A stretch of 64,000 nucleotides of DNA from Allomyces arbusculus (GCA_027604705.1 JADHYV010000027.1:1-64000), one strand, 5' to 3'; shown: positions 53,661-63,832, counted from the first letter of the stretch. Program-made: numbers and translations. The notes: generated by a model not told the origin, from the letters alone.

Positions 53661-54152
53661 CTTGACGGGTGGGTTTGGTTGACGAGGAAGGTGGGTGCAA
53701 GGAGAGAGGAGAGAGAGAGGTCACCAAAGGTTGGGGCGTGGTCGTGGCGGAGGCAGCAGGTGACCGCGATCTGGTCTAGGGGCTGGTGCACTGGTACATA
53801 TAGTCTCTTGTTCAGGTCAAATCAGCACAAGCTGTAACACCAGACGACGTGGCGGAGTGGTCTAACGCGTCCGACTACTAATCGGATTCCTTCTGGAGCG
53901 CAGGTTCGAACCCTGCCGTCGTCGAAGATGTTTTGGCATTCCAATTTTCGTGCCTGTCGCTCTTCCACCGTTTTGACTTGTGTATGTGATAAGTGTGCTG
54001 AATGTCTTTTTGCTCATCACTAACCCCAACATATCAACGAATCAGGTGCTCACACATGATTTCCGCGCACTTTTCTCATTTCTCAATTGCCCTGCATCCT
54101 CGTCACCTGCGCTGACCACCAAAGCCCCGCAGCCCGCGCGTGCCCCCGTAAC
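53661..54152. other. Intergenic region holding tRNA-Ser copy 2
   Basis: About 490 bp between 3-HAO and Bfr2, divergent. Besides the tRNA at 53843-53924, the sequence is AT-richer than the genes, and a TTTT run follows the tRNA within about 10 nt. Confidence 0.6.
53843..53924 (+). tRNA. tRNA-Ser, anticodon ACT (copy 2)
   Basis: Identical over all 82 nt to the copy at 28821-28902: same class II variable arm, loop CTACTAA, A box and B box. A TTTT run at about 53931 can serve as the RNA polymerase III terminator. Upstream flanks of the two copies differ apart from a shared 10-mer (cttgttcagg) 15 and 26 nt before the tRNA. Confidence 0.92.
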
Positions 54153-56000
54153 ATGCCCTCGAAACCATCCGCATCCAAAAAACCTGGCAGCTCGCTCGCC
54201 GCGGCTCTGTCCTTTCTCGACTCGACCAAACCCGTCGACCTCGACCCGGAATCCGCCGCTTTCCGCGGGTCCGACGACGACAACTCGGACGACGACGAGC
54301 GCGACCGGTCGCACTATGCGGCTGTCGGTAAATCGGCCCTCCGAGCCGCAGTCGCGGCGCCGATCGATGAGCACGGCAAGTACGCGGGTCGCAGCGTGAG
54401 CCGCAAGGCCGTGTTCTCGGACGCGAGCGATGATGACGACGACAATGATGACGAGGAGGAGAGTGAGGACGAGGGGGACGTGAGCGATACCGAGGACCTT
54501 GTGTTCCGCGCGCCGTCGGGCAAGTCCGCATCCAGCGGTTTGGATTGGGGCGATGCTGCGGGACTCGATGGGGATATGAGCGACTACGAGCCGGCCGAGG
54601 CATTTGGCCGGTCCGACGACTCGAGCGACGACGACAAGGCGAGCGGAAGTGACGCCGAAAACGACGAGGAATCGGCGCCGCGCGAGGAGAACCTGACGCG
54701 CAAGGCGCTCGACACGGCCGATGCCGCGGGCACCGACGCGGAAAAGGGCGCGCACATCAAGGCGCAAATGGTAAACTCCTCTACATCCGCCCTTCCTCAC
54801 TCGATCCGGCGCTCATCTCCTCCTGACTCGCCGCGTAGGAACTGTGGGACGCCCTGCTCGACCTGCGCATCCGGCTGCAAAAAGTTATTGCGATCGCAAA
54901 CCGGTTTCCGGACCCGGACGAGTTTTCCGATTTTGCGAGCGGGAACGAGGACGCGCTCGAGGCCGCGCAGGCGACGCTCTTGGACGTGGCGGGCAGTGTC
55001 ACGACGGCGCAGCAGGTGCTGGTCGACCAGAACCCGCTGGTCCAGCGTGCGCTCGGTGAGGACGTGCCGAAGCTCGGTAAGCGCAAGACAATGGACGAGA
55101 CGTGGGCGGCGGTAGCCGAGTTCCAGGACGGGTACGTGCGCGCGTTGTTTTGTTTTGAGAAAGCGACATCGACCTGACGTATTGGGCTCGGATCGTAGGT
55201 TCCAGGCATTCCGCGCCGACGCGCTCGAAAAATGGCACGAGAAGGTGAGCGCGACGGCGGGCGTCCCCCTGACCAAGAAGTTCAAGGCGATCAACACGTC
55301 GCTCGCGCACCAGCTCGAGTCGGTCCTGAGTGACCGCGACCGGCTCGTGAAACGCACGCAGATCAAGCGCGCCGAGTACCGTATCCTGACGCTGCGCTCC
55401 CCCACCGACTCCAACGCCACCTCCACCACCACGGCCGCCACGTCGACGGGCGGCAAGGAGCGCGACCTCGAGTCGGCGGCTGAATCCGCGGCCGCGTCCA
55501 AGACGATTCGCATCGACCCGGTCCCGTCAATCTTTGACGATACCGACTGGTACTCGGTACTGCTCAAGGAAGTGATTGATCGCAAGCTCGCGTCGAACCC
55601 GTCGGCGGCCGCCGCGCACGTCGCGACGATGCGTGCCGCGTCGCGCACGAAGCGCGCCGTAGACACGCGCGCGTCCAAGGGCCGCAAGTTGCGGTTTGCG
55701 CCGCACGAAAAGCTGCAGCATTTCATGGCGCCAATGCCGGTCGCGCCGTACTACAAGCCAGCGCCGGGGGCCGGGTCGGCGGCGGTCGGTGGGATGGGTG
55801 GGAGTGAGCGGTCGTTAGTGGCGACGGGCAATTTGGCGCCGCAGATCTGGCACGAGGAGATGATCGAGGAGCTGTTCAGTTCTTTGTTTGGTGTCAAGGA
55901 GGAGCGTGTGCGCAAGGAGGACGTGGAGCGCAAGAAGCGCGAGGCCGAGCGGCTGGCAAAGCAGCAGGCCAAGGTCGGCAAGCTGCGGCTGTTCGGGTGA
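54153..56000 (+). CDS. BFR2: Bfr2/AATF (Traube-domain) ribosome biogenesis protein
   Basis: Nucleolar small-subunit processome component; the animal orthologue is AATF/Che-1. Exons are 54153-54770, 54839-55131 and 55199-56000 (introns 68 and 67 nt; donors GTAAAC, GTACGT; acceptors gtag), all in frame, 570 residues. The N-terminal third is highly acidic with phosphorylatable Ser-Asp clusters (DASDDDDDNDDEEESEDE). The AATF leucine-zipper-like domain spans ELWDALLDLRIRLQKVIAIA, VDQNPLV, KTMDETWAAVAEFQDG and FQAFRADALEKWHEKV. The Traube domain follows: IFDDTDWYSVLLKEVIDRKL, then RASKGRKLRFAPHEKLQHFM and WHEEMIEELFSSLFG. Several paralogous helices are intact. The basic C-terminus ends KVGKLRLFG. 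Confidence 0.94.
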
Positions 56001-57382
56001 GCAGCTTCGACAGTGGCGAGAGACGGATTTGGAATACATTTGGTGTGCTTTTACTGGATTGAGTCCGGCACATTGTACGATGCTTGTTTGACGGTGCTGC
56101 TCCGGCTGTTGGTTGATTCCTGAATCCAACATGGTGCTGGATCGCCAGGTCCGCGCACGCATCTCTGATCATGGCACGCAGCGAATCCTGTTGAAACGTC
56201 GCGTCCGCGTTGCAAGTCACGGTGGCAACGCGGTTGCGTAATTGGGTTGCATCAGTACAGCGCGTGCGGTGTCTGAGAAGCAAACCGGATGCCGAGGGTC
56301 AAGTTGTGTCGAAACTGGCGTTGAGACGCGAAAGGTGTCAAAACCCTCTTTCGGGACACATGACAAGGGGGCGAAAAAGCGGTGGCCACGTCATTCGGGT
56401 CAAATTCAACCCCAAACAGCTCAAAGTTGGGTGGACAGACAGGGCGTCCGTCTTCTCGCCGGGTGCCCCCTCTGGCGCTCAAGTTTGAACCCTGCTGTTG
56501 TCGTTACAAATAGCTGGATGTGGAAAATGAAATCGCATCATTGTTGGCCAATTCTTGTAGCTTCGCGCGCCACGCCGCTTATGACAACTTTCTTGTATCG
56601 CGCTTGTCTTCCTTCCTTGCACGAGGTGAATAAATACCGACGGACGCGCCGGTGATGTCAGGAGCATCTCGATATCACAATTTGAGACTCCCCTGGCTGC
56701 ATGCTTGCCTTCGACAAACGCATGGTGAAGTCACTGGCAAGCTTGTGTCCCATTTTCTCCCGCACTTGCGACAAACGAAACGATCTTGGCCAATTGGTCA
56801 ATACATCAAGCGTGCAGGATCGAACCCCGTTGTTGACGTTATCGATGTTCTGCAGAGCGACATGAGCTGTGTCCATTTTTTCAAATTTCCTGCTTCCTTC
56901 TCCACTTTGCTTTTTGTTCCAAGCAAGTTTGTCCGGCAATTTGTGAACGCTGATGTATACATAAACGCACGTGTCTTTCCAGAACGGAGAGTCAAATCGT
57001 GGCGCTGACTGGGATTCATTTGAACTCAATGAAGACCCAAAACTGCAGTCCTGACCAATCCCATCCAACACTCCAGCCTCCCCCCCTCCACCCTTCCCCA
57101 CCAGCACTTTCCACCCTCGTTTGCATTCAGCCGCAATGAAGGCAACATAGTTGTTATGACAGCACGCCTGAGAGCGTGCAGGTTCGAATCCTGCTGTTGC
57201 TATAATCCACGAGCATCCACAATCGATTGCTTGATGATGTACATGCGATCATTGTGCTTCTTTGTCAATATCATTTTTGTTCTGCCTGTTAGAGCAAGTG
57301 AGGCATCGCCATGCATAGTAATCATGAGCAACCACATTCCCGAGCAACTCAATCCCGAATGAACTGACGAAGCAATTTTCGT
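56001..57382. other. AT-richer island 2 with tRNA-like remnants
   Basis: Between convergent Bfr2 and the PAK-like gene. Contains B-box-like pieces at 56475-56495 (gcgctcaagtttgaaccctgc) and 56814-56829, the latter with an A-box-like ttggccaattgg 28 nt upstream, plus the better preserved tRNA-like element at 57141-57201. Short open frames only; no protein gene supported. Confidence 0.55.
57141..57201 (+). pseudogene. tRNA-like element lacking a standard cloverleaf
   Basis: GGCAACA pairs with TGTTGCT over seven positions 61 nt apart, and a T arm GCAGG-TTCGAAT-CCTGC sits directly before the 3' strand. A GCACGC..GCGTGC hairpin lies between. The whole is about 12 nt shorter than a class I tRNA and has no proper D and anticodon arms. 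It may be a decayed tRNA gene or a tRNA-derived repeat. Confidence 0.45.
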
Positions 57383-59716
57383 TCAACCATGATCGCCCAA
57401 CGCATCCTCTGCACCTTCTCCACCCTGGCTCTGCACTCTCCGAATCACCTCCACCAACTCATTCCTCCCGCGATCCGCATCCAACCATGTCGCAAGCCAC
57501 GGATCCAACAACACTTCCGCCGCTGTCGCACGCTGTGCTGGATCGCTGACCACCATCTTCCTCCTCCAACACGTGTAACCGGCGACCCCCAATCTCGATG
57601 GGTCGTCCACATCCGGACACCCTTCCCTCGCAATCATTTCCAGCGCGATATCCGGCTCGCAATCAGCATACGGCGCCTGGCCCGAGACCATTTCCAGCAC
57701 CGTCGCGCCCGCGGCCCACACGTCCACCTTTGTATCATAGCTGCACGCCGTGGGTCGACCCGTGACCATGGCCGCAGCCGCGGCCCGCGCCGTCTCGGGA
57801 GCTAGCCAGTACGGAGTACCCACAGGTTCATGCAACGGCGCGGTGACCGCCGCGGCCGACGCGAAATGCGCGAGCTTGACGTTCCCCATCACGTTCAGTA
57901 ACACATGGTCCGAGCGGACATCCCGGTGCACGCGGTGCGCCGCGTGCAGGAACGCCAGCGCGCGCATCAGACTCCTCGTCACGTAAGCGACCGCCTGCGG
58001 CGAGATGTGCAAGTCCAAGTAATCGGCGAGACACCCGGCATCCATGAACTCGGCCACGACCCAGACCGCGTCGTTGGTCAAATAGGCACCAATCAAATTG
58101 ACGATCTCGGGCGACCGGGACGTCTGCCACAGGTAGAGCTCCATCGGCAGCCGCGGCAACTTATCCCTTGCGCGCGCGTGGAACCGCGGAATCTGTTTGA
58201 TCGCGACGCGCGTGTGCACGACCGCGTCAGTCCCGACGTACACGTCCCCCGCATTGCCCTCGGCGTACGGGACGAGGTCGACGTAGAGCGCGGCCGGATC
58301 TTGCGGCTCGATCACGGCGGAGAGCGCGGCGGCCCAGGCCGCGTCCGCGGGATTCGCGCCGGTCCCGGCGCCGGGGGTGGTGTTGTTGGCCGCGCGCGCG
58401 GTGAGTGCGGCCGCCGCGTCCGAATCGAGTGCGGACGCCGCCGCTTCTGCGGCAGCGAGCATGGCCGTAAGCTCGCGGTGCGTGCGCGCGTGCGACGACT
58501 CGTCCGAGTCCGAGTCGGTCGTGCCGTTGACCGCGGAGGCGGCGGGGTTCACGGCCGTCGACGAGTCGGACCCGCGCCGGCGCCGTTCGAGGTCGGCGAC
58601 GAGTTGTAACAGCGCCGGGTGGATTTCTGCCGACGCGGGGGTGCCGCCGACGCTCGTGTCGTTTGGGTCGTCTTCGTCGAGCTCGTCGGCGCGCGGCAGA
58701 CCCGCGGCGGCTGATGCGGCCACGTTTGCTGTCGCCATGTTCATCGCGGCCACGTGTCGCAACGACGACCGTCGAGTGGGCGGGCCCGTGTTCGTCGCTG
58801 CGGCCGCCGCGACGACCAACATCGTCGCGAGCATCGATCCGCGCGGGGTCAAGTTGCCGGACATGACGCGTGACCGCCGGCGGACGCCGTTCCCCGCCGT
58901 GGATGCGGCGGGTGCCGTCGATGGTCGCGCGGGTAAGGGCGCGTCCGGTGGTTTTGTGGGTGGCGCGATCGGTGGGGCCGGCATGGCGCGTGCGGCGGCG
59001 AGGAGCGGTGAGATCGCTGACATGGATCGCGGCAGGGACGGGACGGGGGGAGAACGCGGTGGGGACATGGGCGCGATCACGGGGGAGAGCGACCCTTCGG
59101 ACCGCGCGCGGCGGTGCAGGGACGAGGTGCGCGGTGCGGGCGGCGGGCCGTCGTCGTCGTCGTCATTGGGGGGCGCGGTGCGGCGGAGCAGCAAGTCAAT
59201 TGCGTTTGGGTGCGCGACAACGTTAAACGGGTCCGAAATATTTGCGGGGGCCGTGGTCGCGACGGGTGGAGGGAGCGGTAATGGCGGCGGCGACGACCGG
59301 CGCGATGCGGACCGTGACGGTGAGAGCGATCGCGCGCGTAAGAGCATGCGCTTGCATGTCGTCGTGAGCGTCGAGCCCGTGCTGTTGCTCCGGCTGCTGT
59401 TGCCCGGTCTCCTGTTCTTGTGCTTTTTCCGAGAGCGCTTGTCGGCGACGGGCGGCAGCGGCGGCGGGTCTGGTGGCACTGGGGCCAGGTGGCGCGGCAG
59501 GTGCAGCGTGGGCACGGCGTCGGCGGTCGCGGCAGCCTCGAGAGCGCGCAAGAAGGCGGCGTGCCAGTGGTCGGGCACGCCGCGGAACGTGTGCGTGGTC
59601 GGGTCGTATTCAATGTGCAAGGCTTGCTCGACGTCCTTGGGCGTTGAGATGAGCGTGACGGGGCCAACGACGGCGGCAGCGGCGCGCGCTGGGCTCGACG
59701 CGGCGTGGCCGCCCAT
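57383..59716 (-). CDS. PAK/STE20-family pseudokinase with p21-binding (CRIB) domain
   Basis: Single exon, 777 residues, start context gccATGG. The N-terminus has a CRIB/PBD match, LISTPKDVEQALHIEYDPTT then FRGVPDHWHAAFL (about 22-57), which binds Cdc42/Rac GTPases in PAKs. A long low-complexity region follows. The C-terminal kinase-like domain (about 500-755) is closest to PAKs by GTPYWLAPE, DVWAAGATVLEMVSGQAPY and VAIKQI with the ATP-binding Lys. Catalytic motifs are altered. The glycine loop is EGNAGDV. The catalytic loop is HRDVRSDH (597-604), with HRDxKxxN Lys changed to Arg and Asn to His. DFG is HFA (617-619, codons at 57868-57860). Loss of both metal-binding residues predicts no normal phosphotransfer. 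The frame is continuous and the fold motifs are intact, so this is a retained protein rather than a decayed gene. Probable role: GTPase-regulated scaffold. Confidence 0.88.
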   Translation of the reverse strand: MGGHAASSPARAAAAVVGPVTLISTPKDVEQALHIEYDPTTHTFRGVPDHWHAAFLRALEAAATADAVPTLHLPRHLAPVPPDPPPLPPVADKRSRKKHKNRRPGNSSRSNSTGSTLTTTCKRMLLRARSLSPSRSASRRSSPPPLPLPPPVATTAPANISDPFNVVAHPNAIDLLLRRTAPPNDDDDDGPPPAPRTSSLHRRARSEGSLSPVIAPMSPPRSPPVPSLPRSMSAISPLLAAARAMPAPPIAPPTKPPDAPLPARPSTAPAASTAGNGVRRRSRVMSGNLTPRGSMLATMLVVAAAAATNTGPPTRRSSLRHVAAMNMATANVAASAAAGLPRADELDEDDPNDTSVGGTPASAEIHPALLQLVADLERRRRGSDSSTAVNPAASAVNGTTDSDSDESSHARTHRELTAMLAAAEAAASALDSDAAAALTARAANNTTPGAGTGANPADAAWAAALSAVIEPQDPAALYVDLVPYAEGNAGDVYVGTDAVVHTRVAIKQIPRFHARARDKLPRLPMELYLWQTSRSPEIVNLIGAYLTNDAVWVVAEFMDAGCLADYLDLHISPQAVAYVTRSLMRALAFLHAAHRVHRDVRSDHVLLNVMGNVKLAHFASAAAVTAPLHEPVGTPYWLAPETARAAAAAMVTGRPTACSYDTKVDVWAAGATVLEMVSGQAPYADCEPDIALEMIAREGCPDVDDPSRLGVAGYTCWRRKMVVSDPAQRATAAEVLLDPWLATWLDADRGRNELVEVIRRVQSQGGEGAEDALGDHG

Positions 59717-60279
59717 GGCAGGCAGGCTGGCGCGAGCTGGTTGTGCGGAGCGGTTGCAGCAAGTCGCGGATCACGGCCGTGGTTGGGTCTAGTTGGATCA
59801 GGGGGCGCGACGCGCGTGTCGTCGCTGGAGGTCGTGGTTTAGCAGCGGACGTGTTGTGGCGTGTTGGGTGACCTGTTCTGTTCTAGAATTTGTCTCGCAT
59901 TTCGGCGCGCGTGGAAGCGTTGAAACCACGCGCCTGCGGTGAAGTCAAACACGTGCTGTCTCGCATGCAAAGTCAGTGCGGGGCAAGTGCCTGCTCACGC
60001 GCGTCGTCCCCTGGCCGCCGCCGCCACCACGCCATCGAGCTCCCTCTCCCCTCGACTCGGGCTCGGCGTGTCCTTGGCGTCCCTTGGCCCACGCTCCCAC
60101 CCTTTCCACTGCTCCCTCCGCGTCGCGCGTCGCGCGCTGCTGCAGCAGATCATCGTCACCGGAACCGTCTCCTCTCCCCGCAGGCCGCCGCCAAACGCCC
60201 CCCGTGCCACTACCTGCACTGCCAGCGCGAGCGCAGGCTCGCTCGCTCCCCTCCGTCCATCCCCACTATCGCCCGCACA
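59717..60279. other. Divergent intergenic region (pseudokinase / LEA2-like)
   Basis: About 560 bp. The frame of the downstream gene is open back to 59890, but the sequence before 60280 is C-rich and UTR-like. No element recognised. Confidence 0.5.
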
Positions 60280-61953
60280 ATGGACCCGCTCTACGGCACA
60301 ATCACACTGTCGTTTGCCAGCGAGGATGACGACGACGACGGCGCCCACGTTCTCCACCGTCTCCCACCGGGCCGCGTCCCCGCACCCGCGCGTCCCGGCG
60401 CCGCGACCCCAACCGGCAACGACACGGGCGTCGCGCTTCTCTACGACCCACCGACGTTGCTCCGCCCGGCACTGAGGCCCGCGACGGCCTCAGCCGCGCC
60501 CGCTCCGCCAACGACAACCGTCACGTCGACGCCCTTGCCCGCGGGCCCACCGACCGCCTCGTCGTCGTCGGCCGCGACCCCCATGTCGGGCATGGCCTCG
60601 CCGTCGATCCGTATTTCGACTTCGACCGTCATGGCCGCTGACGGCACCATTTCCAACGGTACCAACAACGGGCTCAACGCGTCCCGCACCAACCTGGCTC
60701 CGATCCGGCTCGTACAAACGCTGCCGCCCCACGAGGAAGCATCGGAAACGCCGCAGCTGTCGCCCGCGTCCCAACCGCCGCCACCGCTCGCACAAAGTAC
60801 TTATTCTACACCGGCACCCGCGGCTCCCGCACCTCCACCCCCGCCGCCGCCAAAGGACACGCTCGCGCACCCGCCGCGTCGCGCATCCAACCCGTCGACC
60901 GCGACTTTGCCGGGCACCACGCCGCCGGCCGGAATGCCGTCGTCGTCGACGCACGCCTCGCTCGCGACGCTCGCAACCGCCACGGAACCGCTCGTTGCGC
61001 ACGACGAGACGCTCCCGCCGCTCCCGCCGCTGCCCAAGCCCGACGCGACCGTTGACGGGGCGCCGCCGGCGCCACCGCTGGGCGCGCAAGACGGGGCTGC
61101 ACCCGTCGACCCGGCATCCGACTCAACCGCGCGCCCGCCATCCAAGGCGCCATTGCTCACGCCGGCCCCGTTACCCGCATGGGTCCCGCAACCGCTGCGG
61201 CGGTTCATCCCGGCACGCCCATTGCACCGATACCTCTGTGCCAGCGGCATTCTCGTCGGCCTCGTGATCATTGCGCTCGCATTGACGGTCCTGATCCTCT
61301 ACTTGACCTTCACCGTTCCGACCGTCAACTTCAAGACGGCCTCGCTGCCCCCCTCGTCCGACACGTCGCGCACGCCCGTCTCTGTGTCCGGGACCAAAGT
61401 CACGATTCACTGGGACCTGGTGCTCGCCGTCAAGAACCCGAACAGTTTCACGCTCGACTTGTACGACGTATCATTTACCGCCTCCCCACCGTCGGCGCCC
61501 ACGGAACAAGTCGCGTCCGGGTCGGTCCCGACCGTCTCGCTCGCGCCCGACGGCGCCGAGTCACAGCTCACGTTCCCGGTGGAAGTGCTGGCGGACGTGA
61601 AGTCGCCCGCGCAGACGGACTTCATCTTGCAGGTGCTCGGCGCGTGCGGCGCGCCGCGCGCAATCTTACCGAGTTCGGCGCCGGCCGCCGGGTCGAAACT
61701 GAGTGTCGCGTACACGCTGCGCGTGGGCGTGTCGAGGCTCAAGTTTCTCGGGTACCACTTCACGCACGCGGATACGGCGCAGTTTGAATGTCCCGTGCGG
61801 CTGGATAATGTGTTGAATGACGCGTTGGGCAAAGCCGTAAATACGGTCGTCGATACGATCAATAAGGTCGGTAAAGTCGTGGACAACAATATGGGGTCGA
61901 TTCAGACGGGCGTTGGGAATGTCGGGAGGTTGTTGGGCGGTGGGCATTTGTGA
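60280..61953 (+). CDS. Single-pass membrane protein with LEA2-like extracytosolic domain
   Basis: 557 residues, single exon, start ATG 60280. The N-terminal 315 residues are disordered, Pro/Ala/Thr-rich and presumably cytosolic. They end in a basic stretch (PQPLRRFIPARPLHRYL) just before one hydrophobic helix of about 25 residues (SGILVGLVIIALALTVLILY, starting near residue 322). The remaining 205 residues form a beta-rich domain of the LEA2/NDR1 type: TVPTVNFKTASL, then VTIHWDLVLAVKNPNSFTLDLYDVSF, the characteristic V-x-N-P-N segment. Later comes LTFPVEVLADVKSPAQTDF. The tail INKVGKVVDNNMGSIQTGVG is amphipathic. Fungal LEA2-like proteins occur at the vacuole and cell periphery, for example Tag1; which of these this matches is not decided. 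Type II topology predicted. Confidence 0.75.
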   Translation: MDPLYGTITLSFASEDDDDDGAHVLHRLPPGRVPAPARPGAATPTGNDTGVALLYDPPTLLRPALRPATASAAPAPPTTTVTSTPLPAGPPTASSSSAATPMSGMASPSIRISTSTVMAADGTISNGTNNGLNASRTNLAPIRLVQTLPPHEEASETPQLSPASQPPPPLAQSTYSTPAPAAPAPPPPPPPKDTLAHPPRRASNPSTATLPGTTPPAGMPSSSTHASLATLATATEPLVAHDETLPPLPPLPKPDATVDGAPPAPPLGAQDGAAPVDPASDSTARPPSKAPLLTPAPLPAWVPQPLRRFIPARPLHRYLCASGILVGLVIIALALTVLILYLTFTVPTVNFKTASLPPSSDTSRTPVSVSGTKVTIHWDLVLAVKNPNSFTLDLYDVSFTASPPSAPTEQVASGSVPTVSLAPDGAESQLTFPVEVLADVKSPAQTDFILQVLGACGAPRAILPSSAPAAGSKLSVAYTLRVGVSRLKFLGYHFTHADTAQFECPVRLDNVLNDALGKAVNTVVDTINKVGKVVDNNMGSIQTGVGNVGRLLGGGHL

Positions 61954-62249
61954 TTGGCGGCGTTGGCGCGCGCATTGTATTTTCTTGTATTTGTTTCGAA
62001 TTGCCGACCTTGCGCACATGGTGGAGAGGGGGAGAGAGGGGTGGAGAATGCATTGGCCGTGGCCTTGATGGCATTTTTGCAAAGTTGGAAGATGAATGTT
62101 CCTTGTCGTGAATACCGAGTCTACATCCGGTCCTTCACATTACTTCCAGTACATGCTGCTCTCGCCAAATGCCACCCAAGCAAAACCGCAAAATGCAATG
62201 ATTCCAAAGGGGTTCGGATTGACGCTTACACGCGAGCTATTTAGCTATG

Positions 62250-62324
62250 TCCCAATGACAGGATTCGAACCTGTGGCTATCTTGATCACATTGCGGTCAA
62301 CATGTGGCACTGTCACAATTGGGA
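62250..62324 (-). pseudogene. tRNA-like sequence, anticodon arm not convincing
   Basis: Read on the minus strand, 75 nt. The acceptor TCCCAAT pairs with ATTGGGA over seven positions. The T arm ACAGG-TTCGAAT-CCTGT is well formed, with one extra C before the acceptor strand. The D loop lacks the usual GG, and no 5-bp anticodon stem with a 7-nt loop forms at the right place. A decayed tRNA or tRNA-derived repeat is more likely than a working gene. Confidence 0.45.
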
Positions 62325-62671
62325 TGAGATGGTTGAGTCTGCATGGATTTTCCTGATCAAGATGCCCAAAGGAAGGTCACAAGTAGATGCTGCTGATGCA
62401 GACTTGGGGTATGTTGCGCCAAACCCGTTGTTACTCACTTACGCATTGTGTTGACAACAGCAGATCCAAACCTGAAGAACAAAGAAATGGCAATGGTAGA
62501 TGTCAAGAAAATGCTTATCAATTTTTGGCCACTCCCCCCATGCTCCCCTTTCAACCCCTGTGATATTCACTACCTGTATTAAGTTCGCATGCATGGAAAC
62601 TACCCTGACATAAACTTTCACCCGAGTTGGTTCAGTGGCTCACCACTGCCAAACCTCTATTGAAGCTGTGT

Positions 62672-62985
62672 GGACAGGTCCCACTGCAGAGAGGATGTGC
62701 ACCACTAAGAGAACTAGAATGCACTTAGTTTGGGGTTTATCGGAGGTGAGCTGACTGAAGAGAAAATTTGCCGCGAATGATCGGTCACGCTCAATCTACA
62801 TGGTTTAACAGTCAAGTTCACAAAGTGCAACAAGTGTCTCACGCCCAAGTTACACCATGTAGATCAAGTGTGACCGATCATTTGCAGCAAATTTTCTCTT
62901 CAGTCAGCTCACCTCCGATAAACCCCAAACTAAGTACATTCTAGTTCTCTTAGTGGTGCAATCCTCTCTGCAGTGGGACCTGTCC
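62672..62985. mobile_element. Foldback (snap-back) inverted repeat, candidate non-autonomous element
   Basis: Left arm 62672-62803 and right arm 62854-62985 are inverted copies of about 132 bp with roughly 94 percent identity by eye. Differences include a one-base indel near ggatgtgcacc and a cluster around 62787-62793. The spacer is 50 bp. Weaker inverted similarity continues outward (cctctattgaagctgtgt against its inverted copy ending near 63005). There is also a conserved tcaatttttggccactccccccat block at about 62518-62541 and 63127-63150, so the palindrome may span about 640 bp. The arms have diverged, so this is not a simple assembly snap-back. No transposase is present in the window. 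It may be a MITE or foldback element; family not assigned. Confidence 0.6.
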
Positions 62986-63822
62986 AGGCAGCATCAATAG
63001 AGTTGATGGTGATGAAATCTCAGCAATCACCACGCCGATTTGCATGTGACGTTGTATCAAGGTCTTTATTACCTATCTATTTTCAATGCAGTTTGAAAAA
63101 ATATGCGGGTGGAGTGGTGAGTATGGGGGGAGTGGCCAAAAATTGAGAATTGTCTTCATTACATCCGCCATATATTTTCGTGAATTGTTCGATTTCCAAC
63201 TGAGCGCACCAGGTGGATGGTGGAAAGAGAATGCATTGCCTGCTTGCCATCTCCATTTGGATGTTGTGAGCCACATCAACCATCTCCCCACTCACCACAC
63301 AGCTGTGCAGCTTGCTTTGCAACTGTGTCAACTCTCTCTGGGGAGCCATTTTTCGAGCTGCCACTTAGAAATTCGTGTAAAACATTTATGCAGGGTCCAG
63401 TAATTGTGTTGGACAGTGAAAGCAAGTTGTGCTAGCAACAAAAAGGTTTTTATTTGAATGCACAAAATGGGCATGAGACGACCTCATCTTCTTTGCACGA
63501 CGTCGATTATCATCCATTCTTGATATTGGCCAAGAGCAGGGTTTGAACCTGCAAGTGCAGCCAGCCTTGCCAGTTTGGTGCAGCCCTGCTCTCATGAGGA
63601 CTGAACATTCAACTTCCAAGCAGCCACTCTTCATCTTTGCCTTTGACAGGCATGCCAGCCATCAAGAAGCATGACCGCGCCGTGAGGGGGGGGGGGGGGG
63701 GGGTGCCGATTTACGGCCGGCCGTTAATGGGGGCACATTCGCAAGAGGGGGGGGGGCATCGTACGTTGGTGCGGGCGCGATGCCGGGGACAGGTGGGGGG
63801 GCGGGGACAAGGCGACGGGCAC

Positions 63823-63832
63823 NNNNNNNNNN
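63823..63832. other. Assembly gap (10 N) with low-quality duplicated flanks
   Basis: Ten N separate long G runs (from 63685) and C runs (to 63918). The sequence gatttacggccggccgttaatgggggcacat at 63708-63738 reappears in cleaner form as agatttactgccgtccgttaatgtgggcacat at 63919-63950. The two sides therefore look like overlapping reads of one locus rather than unique sequence. Confidence 0.9.

Larger units (their letters stand above)
61954..63822. other. AT-richer island 3 with foldback element and tRNA-like remnants
   Basis: From the LEA2-like stop to the assembly gap. Holds a tRNA-like sequence (62250-62324), a large inverted repeat (about 62515-63150) and a B-box-like piece on the minus strand at 63537-63553. 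It ends in low-quality homopolymers. A 93-codon minus-strand frame at 63083-63364 overlaps the right arm; it has non-random composition but no recognisable family, and I do not call it a gene. Confidence 0.55.

Noticed and set aside
62250-62324. A working tRNA gene on the minus strand
   Set aside because: Acceptor and T arms pair, but no proper anticodon arm forms; reported as a tRNA-like remnant instead.
63083-63364. 93-codon minus-strand frame beside the foldback element
   Set aside because: Partly lies in the repeat itself, has no recognised family and no splice or start support.
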